Source: Thiobacillus sp. UBA6918
Lineage (GTDB): Bacteria; Pseudomonadota; Gammaproteobacteria; Burkholderiales; Thiobacillaceae
Assembly (NCBI GenBank): GCA_002450925.1
Contig: DKAU01000110.1
Span: 1-9,205, forward strand
DNA: 9,205 bases
Direction: 5' to 3'
A program made the position numbers and the translations under genes. Below, piece after piece: positions 5,804 to 9,205 of this stretch (positions are counted from its first letter, which is position 1; the number at the start of each line of letters is the position of its first letter). The notes under the pieces were generated by a model. That model was given only the letters and a program-made list of their open reading frames with translations. It was not told the origin of the DNA and made no database searches.

Positions 5804-5823
5804 CATTTAGCGAAACCCCGACC

Positions 5824-7821
5824 ATGCGCGAAAACGAACCTTTTGGAAAAGCCCTGTACGAGCTGTTCAGCTCCATGCGCTTTGCCATTACCCTGCTGAC
5901 CCTGCTAGCCATTGCCTCCGTCATCGGCACGGTATTGAAGCAGGCTGAACCCTACAACAACTACATCATCCAGTTCGGCCCCTACTGGTTTGAGGTGTTT
6001 CGTTCGCTCGGCCTCTACGACGTCTACCATACCGCATGGTTCCTGGTCATTCTCACGTTTCTTGTCGCCTCCACCAGTCTGTGCATTTATCGAAATGCGC
6101 CCGGGATGGTCAAGGAAATTAAAAATTTCCGAGAACACGTCACCGAACAATCACTGTCAGCCTTTTCTCACAAGCATCAAGTCACACATGAGCGCGACCA
6201 GCAAACCCTGGCAAGCAGACTGGCTTCTTATCTTGGGCAACAGGGGTTCAAAACACGCACGCTCCATCGCGAAGACGGCGTTCTAATTGCCGCCAAACGC
6301 GGCGCGGCCAGTAGATTGGGCTACCTGCTTGCCCACTCCGCGATTGTCCTGATTTGTATTGGCGGCTTGCTGGACGGCAATCTGATTTTCAAGGCCCAGC
6401 AAGTCCTGGGAACAAAAAAAATTGAAACGCGCGACATCCCACAAAGCCAGGTACCCGCCATCAGCCGCCTTTCACCTGACAATCCCTCATTCCGCGGCAG
6501 CGTTCAAATTCCTGAAGGCAGCACAGCCAATGTGGTGTTCCTTAACGTGGCCGATGGATATCTGGTTCAGGATCTACCCTTCGTCGTGCAGTTGAAGGAC
6601 TTCCGCATCGAGCACTATTCCACCGGCCAGCCCAAGCTGTTTGAAAGCGACATTGTTCTGCTTGACCGTTCTGGCAAGAAAATTCGCGAGGCCACGATCG
6701 CAGTCAACAAGCCATTGATTCAGGATGGCGTTGCGATCTATCAGGCAAGCTTCGGTGACGGCGGCAGCAAACTGGACATTCGTGCATGGAACCTGTTTGC
6801 GCCCAAATCAGAAACCCTGCCCATAAAGGGCGCAGTTCATGATTCAACCCGGTTGAGCAGCGGGACAATGGAATACCAGCTTGAGTTCACCGATTTCCGT
6901 CTGTTCAACATCGAGAACATGGGAGGCGAAACACCCAAGCAAAACGCCATGAGCGTGAAGAGAGACACCAAGTCCCTGCATAACGTCGGGCCCAGCTATC
7001 AAGTGAAAGTACGCAACCCACGCGGCGAGGCCAACGAATATCACAACTACTTGCTGCCGGTGACGCTGGATGGGCGGCAATATCTGTTATCCGGTGTTCG
7101 CGAATCCCCGAACGAACCTTTTCGCTATTTGAGAATGCCAGTAGATGCACAAGGCAAGATCGACACGTTCATGAGGCTGCGTGGCGTACTGATGGATCCG
7201 GCACTACGCGGCGGGATTGCCTCTCGCTTTGCAAATAACGCCTTGCCCGCCGCCGAACGAGGTAGCCAGACCCATGTCCGTCTCGAATCCAGCGCGCGAA
7301 ACATTCTCGATCTGTTTGCACAAGGCGGTTTCAACGCCATGGGAAAATTTATTGAAACCCGAATTCCCGAAAAGGAGCGCCAGCAAGCGACAGAAACTTT
7401 CCTGCGCATCCTGGAACTCTCTGCTTTCGAAGCCCTGAAAATTGCCAACAGCGAGATAGGCGCTTCTGCACCTCTAGCTGATGACGCCACCGGATTTTTC
7501 ATACGCGACAGCCTGAACGCCTTCTCCGACCTGTTTTTCTATGGTGTTCCGGTCTATCTACAACTGGAATCATTCGAGCAGGTCCAAGCCTCTGGCCTGC
7601 AAATGACGCGCTCACCGGGGAAAAACCTGGTTTATTTCGGTTCTCTGTTGCTGGTGCTGGGTATTTTCGCCATGCTCTACATTCGGGAACGACGCGCCTG
7701 GATACTCGTCAAACCCGGCACAGCCCTGTTCGCCTATGCCACTCCCCGCAAAACGGTTGATTTCGAGCAGGAATTTGCCAAATATAGCCAAGCCATCGAA
7801 CAGTTGGCCGCAAAGGAATAA
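5824..7821 (+). CDS. resB: Cytochrome c biogenesis protein ResB (Ccs1), System II haem lyase subunit
   Basis: ResB works with CcsB/CcsA as the System II (Ccs) cytochrome c synthetase, which moves haem through the inner membrane and attaches it to CXXCH motifs outside. The 665-aa protein has the family layout: TM1 about 20-38, TM2 about 71-88, TM3 about 166-184, a large periplasmic domain (about 190-595), and TM4 about 602-619 followed by IRERRAW and a cytoplasmic tail. H69, in VYHTAWF at the start of TM2, is a good candidate for the transmembrane haem-ligand histidine (TM-His1) of the family; H171 in TM3 (LLAHSAIVL) is also conserved-looking. The ATG at 5824 begins a normal ResB N-terminus, but no clear Shine-Dalgarno precedes it. 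The gene lies directly behind the c4 terminator, with no evident promoter between, so expression may depend on readthrough. ccsB starts two bases after its stop. Confidence 0.96.
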   Translation: MRENEPFGKALYELFSSMRFAITLLTLLAIASVIGTVLKQAEPYNNYIIQFGPYWFEVFRSLGLYDVYHTAWFLVILTFLVASTSLCIYRNAPGMVKEIKNFREHVTEQSLSAFSHKHQVTHERDQQTLASRLASYLGQQGFKTRTLHREDGVLIAAKRGAASRLGYLLAHSAIVLICIGGLLDGNLIFKAQQVLGTKKIETRDIPQSQVPAISRLSPDNPSFRGSVQIPEGSTANVVFLNVADGYLVQDLPFVVQLKDFRIEHYSTGQPKLFESDIVLLDRSGKKIREATIAVNKPLIQDGVAIYQASFGDGGSKLDIRAWNLFAPKSETLPIKGAVHDSTRLSSGTMEYQLEFTDFRLFNIENMGGETPKQNAMSVKRDTKSLHNVGPSYQVKVRNPRGEANEYHNYLLPVTLDGRQYLLSGVRESPNEPFRYLRMPVDAQGKIDTFMRLRGVLMDPALRGGIASRFANNALPAAERGSQTHVRLESSARNILDLFAQGGFNAMGKFIETRIPEKERQQATETFLRILELSAFEALKIANSEIGASAPLADDATGFFIRDSLNAFSDLFFYGVPVYLQLESFEQVQASGLQMTRSPGKNLVYFGSLLLVLGIFAMLYIRERRAWILVKPGTALFAYATPRKTVDFEQEFAKYSQAIEQLAAKE

Positions 7822-7823
7822 GC

Positions 7824-8963
7824 ATGGATCTCGCACTTGATACACCCCAGCCCTTTATGAAGCGCCTGTCGGTTTTCGACTGGTTGTTCGCTGTTGCCCT
7901 TGCCTTGGGGGCTGGTTATGCGTTCAATCGCTACGGCGGCTACATGGACTCCTATGACAAAGGTGTGCTGATTGCAATCGTGCCCGTACTGGCATGGCTA
8001 GGCTGGACTTGGAAACCCATACGAACACTTGTCGCAGTTTCGTTTGGACTGGCACTGGCCGCGGTTTATTTCTACCGGGGCGATCTCGGTCGCATGGAGC
8101 AGGCCTTCTTCCTCAAGTTCATGATCTCCAGCCAGGCTGCCATCATGTGGATGTGCGCCTTGTATGCGCTGGCCACCATCGCTTACTGGGCTGGGCTCTT
8201 GGGCAAATCAGCATTTGCCGCCAAGACCGGCACGGCACTCACCTGGAGCGCCGCTGCCATGGGGCTGATCGGCCTATTGGTACGCTGGTATGAGTCCTAC
8301 CTCATCAGCCCGGACGTGGGCCATATTCCCATTTCCAATCTGTATGAAGTCTTTGTGCTGTTTACCCTGATTACCGCACTGCTGTACCTGTATTACGAAA
8401 ATCGCTATCAGCAAAGAAGTGTTGGCGCCTTTGTGCTTCTCGTTATCACTGCCGCTGTCGGTTTCATCCTCTGGTACACCTTTGATCGTCAGGCGCATGA
8501 AATTCAGCCGCTGGTCCCAGCCCTGCAATCCTGGTGGATGAAAATCCATGTACCTGCCAACTTCATTGGCTACGGGGCATTCTCCATTGCCGCCATGATC
8601 GGTGTGGCCTGGATTCTGTCGAACAAGGGAATCATGGCCTCGCGCCTTCCGAGCCCCGACGTGCTCGACGACATGATGTACAAATGCATCGCCATCGGTT
8701 TCGCCTTCTTTACTATCGCAACGATACTCGGCGCCATGTGGGCAGCAGAAGCCTGGGGCGGATACTGGAGCTGGGACCCCAAGGAAACCTGGGCGTTGAT
8801 CGTGTGGCTCAACTATGCCGCATGGCTGCACCTGCGCCTGGTGAAGGGCCTTCGTGGCAAGGTGCTGGCATGGTGGGCAGTGGTTGGCCTGCTGGTTACG
8901 ACCTTTGCCTTCCTTGGCGTGAACATGTTTCTGTCGGGATTACATTCCTACGGCGAACTTTGA
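7824..8963 (+). CDS. ccsB: Cytochrome c biogenesis protein CcsB/CcsA (ResC), haem-handling WWD protein
   Basis: This is the polytopic partner of ResB in System II. The 379-aa protein is almost entirely membrane segments (about ten or eleven). It carries the WWD haem-binding domain WGGYWSWDPKETWALIVW (311-328) and the motif GHIPISNLYEVF (166-177). Three histidines fit the functional set described for fused CcsBA: H242 (KIHVPANF) and H374 (SGLHSYGEL) as the external ligands flanking the WWD domain, and H336 (AAWLHLR) as the transmembrane ligand. Their spacing of 94 and 38 residues agrees with what I recall for the Helicobacter hepaticus fusion. AAGGA (7813-7817) is 6 nt before the ATG, and the gap after resB is 2 bp, so the two genes form one operon. 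Names vary between species (ccsA, ccsB, resC). Confidence 0.96.
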   Translation: MDLALDTPQPFMKRLSVFDWLFAVALALGAGYAFNRYGGYMDSYDKGVLIAIVPVLAWLGWTWKPIRTLVAVSFGLALAAVYFYRGDLGRMEQAFFLKFMISSQAAIMWMCALYALATIAYWAGLLGKSAFAAKTGTALTWSAAAMGLIGLLVRWYESYLISPDVGHIPISNLYEVFVLFTLITALLYLYYENRYQQRSVGAFVLLVITAAVGFILWYTFDRQAHEIQPLVPALQSWWMKIHVPANFIGYGAFSIAAMIGVAWILSNKGIMASRLPSPDVLDDMMYKCIAIGFAFFTIATILGAMWAAEAWGGYWSWDPKETWALIVWLNYAAWLHLRLVKGLRGKVLAWWAVVGLLVTTFAFLGVNMFLSGLHSYGEL

Positions 8964-9005
8964 CAAAAGAACCTTTTTTATTTGAACCGAAACCGGAGAA
9001 ATAGC

Positions 9006-9205
9006 ATGAAAAGAATCCTGATGCTCGCAGCGATGTTTGGTCTGTCTGCTTCCATATACGCAGCAGATGCTGCACCGGCCAACCCCTACATGAGTAACCC
9101 CTATCTCAAGAACGCACCCGCCCCCAATCCCATGATGGTCATGCCCAAGGGAACCGGCGACCTGAAAAACGCGATTCCCTGGCAGATGTCGCCAATGCCC
9201 ACGGC
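9006..9205 (+). CDS. Small secreted Met/Pro-rich protein of unknown function (3' end missing)
   Basis: The gene starts at ATG 9006, 7 nt after GGAG (8995-8998), and stays open to the window edge (66 complete codons). The product begins with a clear signal peptide (MKRILMLAAMFGLSASIYAA), cleaved near residue 19 or 20. The visible mature part is unusually rich in proline (10 of 46) and methionine (6 of 46), with a small repeat NPYMS/NPYLK at 26-35, a PNPMMVMPKG segment (40-49) and QMSPMPT (60-66). No cysteine or CXXCH motif is seen. It lies 42 bp behind ccsB with no terminator between and may belong to the same operon. I do not recognise the family. Met-rich periplasmic segments sometimes bind copper, but that is only a possibility here. 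Confidence 0.75.
   Translation, partial: MKRILMLAAMFGLSASIYAADAAPANPYMSNPYLKNAPAPNPMMVMPKGTGDLKNAIPWQMSPMPT

Noticed and set aside
8274..8831. 185-aa open frame antisense to ccsB
   Set aside because: It is a shadow of the conserved WWD gene. It has no ribosome-binding site and no domain that I can recognise.
9006..9205. Another c-type cytochrome at the window end
   Set aside because: The visible 66 residues contain no cysteine, so there is no CXXCH motif in the part seen.

Overview
The window looks like conserved chromosomal DNA of a betaproteobacterium, probably from the Nitrosomonadales side of the class. I infer this from family resemblance and gene order, not from a search. The signs are pilM divergent from ponA, a magnesium-type HemB without zinc cysteines, engB next to a di-haem cytochrome c4, and System II cytochrome c maturation genes (resB-ccsB). 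I see no insertion sequence, prophage, CRISPR array, tRNA or rRNA. Coding density is high and no gene-free stretch exceeds 300 bases.

Layout. Bases 1-146 hold the 5' end of pilM on the minus strand. An AT-rich divergent promoter region follows (147-327). On the plus strand come ponA (328-2643, penicillin-binding protein 1A) and a translationally coupled conserved protein of unknown function (2640-3230). The 3' end of that gene overlaps the convergent hemB (3216-4223, minus) by 15 bp. Next is a 205-bp spacer, then engB (4429-5049, minus), a compact divergent promoter region with a near-perfect palindrome, cytochrome c4 (5128-5754, plus), a strong intrinsic terminator, resB (5824-7821), ccsB (7824-8963), and the start of a small secreted Met/Pro-rich protein that runs off the edge (9006-9205).

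How the genes fit together. HemB makes porphobilinogen for haem, ResB-CcsB carries haem across the membrane and ligates it to apocytochromes, and cytochrome c4 is a periplasmic di-haem electron carrier that needs that machinery. ponA and pilM are envelope genes (peptidoglycan synthesis and type IV pilus assembly). engB is a ribosome-assembly GTPase.

The least ordinary element is in the hemB-engB spacer. On the plus strand, where no protein gene lies, four hairpins follow one another (4279-4371). The last is a 10-bp GC stem with a T-tract, which is a classic intrinsic terminator. The loop of the second hairpin carries CTCCTCC, complementary to a Shine-Dalgarno sequence. This is best explained as a free-standing small RNA of about 100 nt that pairs with ribosome-binding sites. 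It resembles what I remember of the betaproteobacterial 'toxic small RNA' / neisserial sibling sRNA class.
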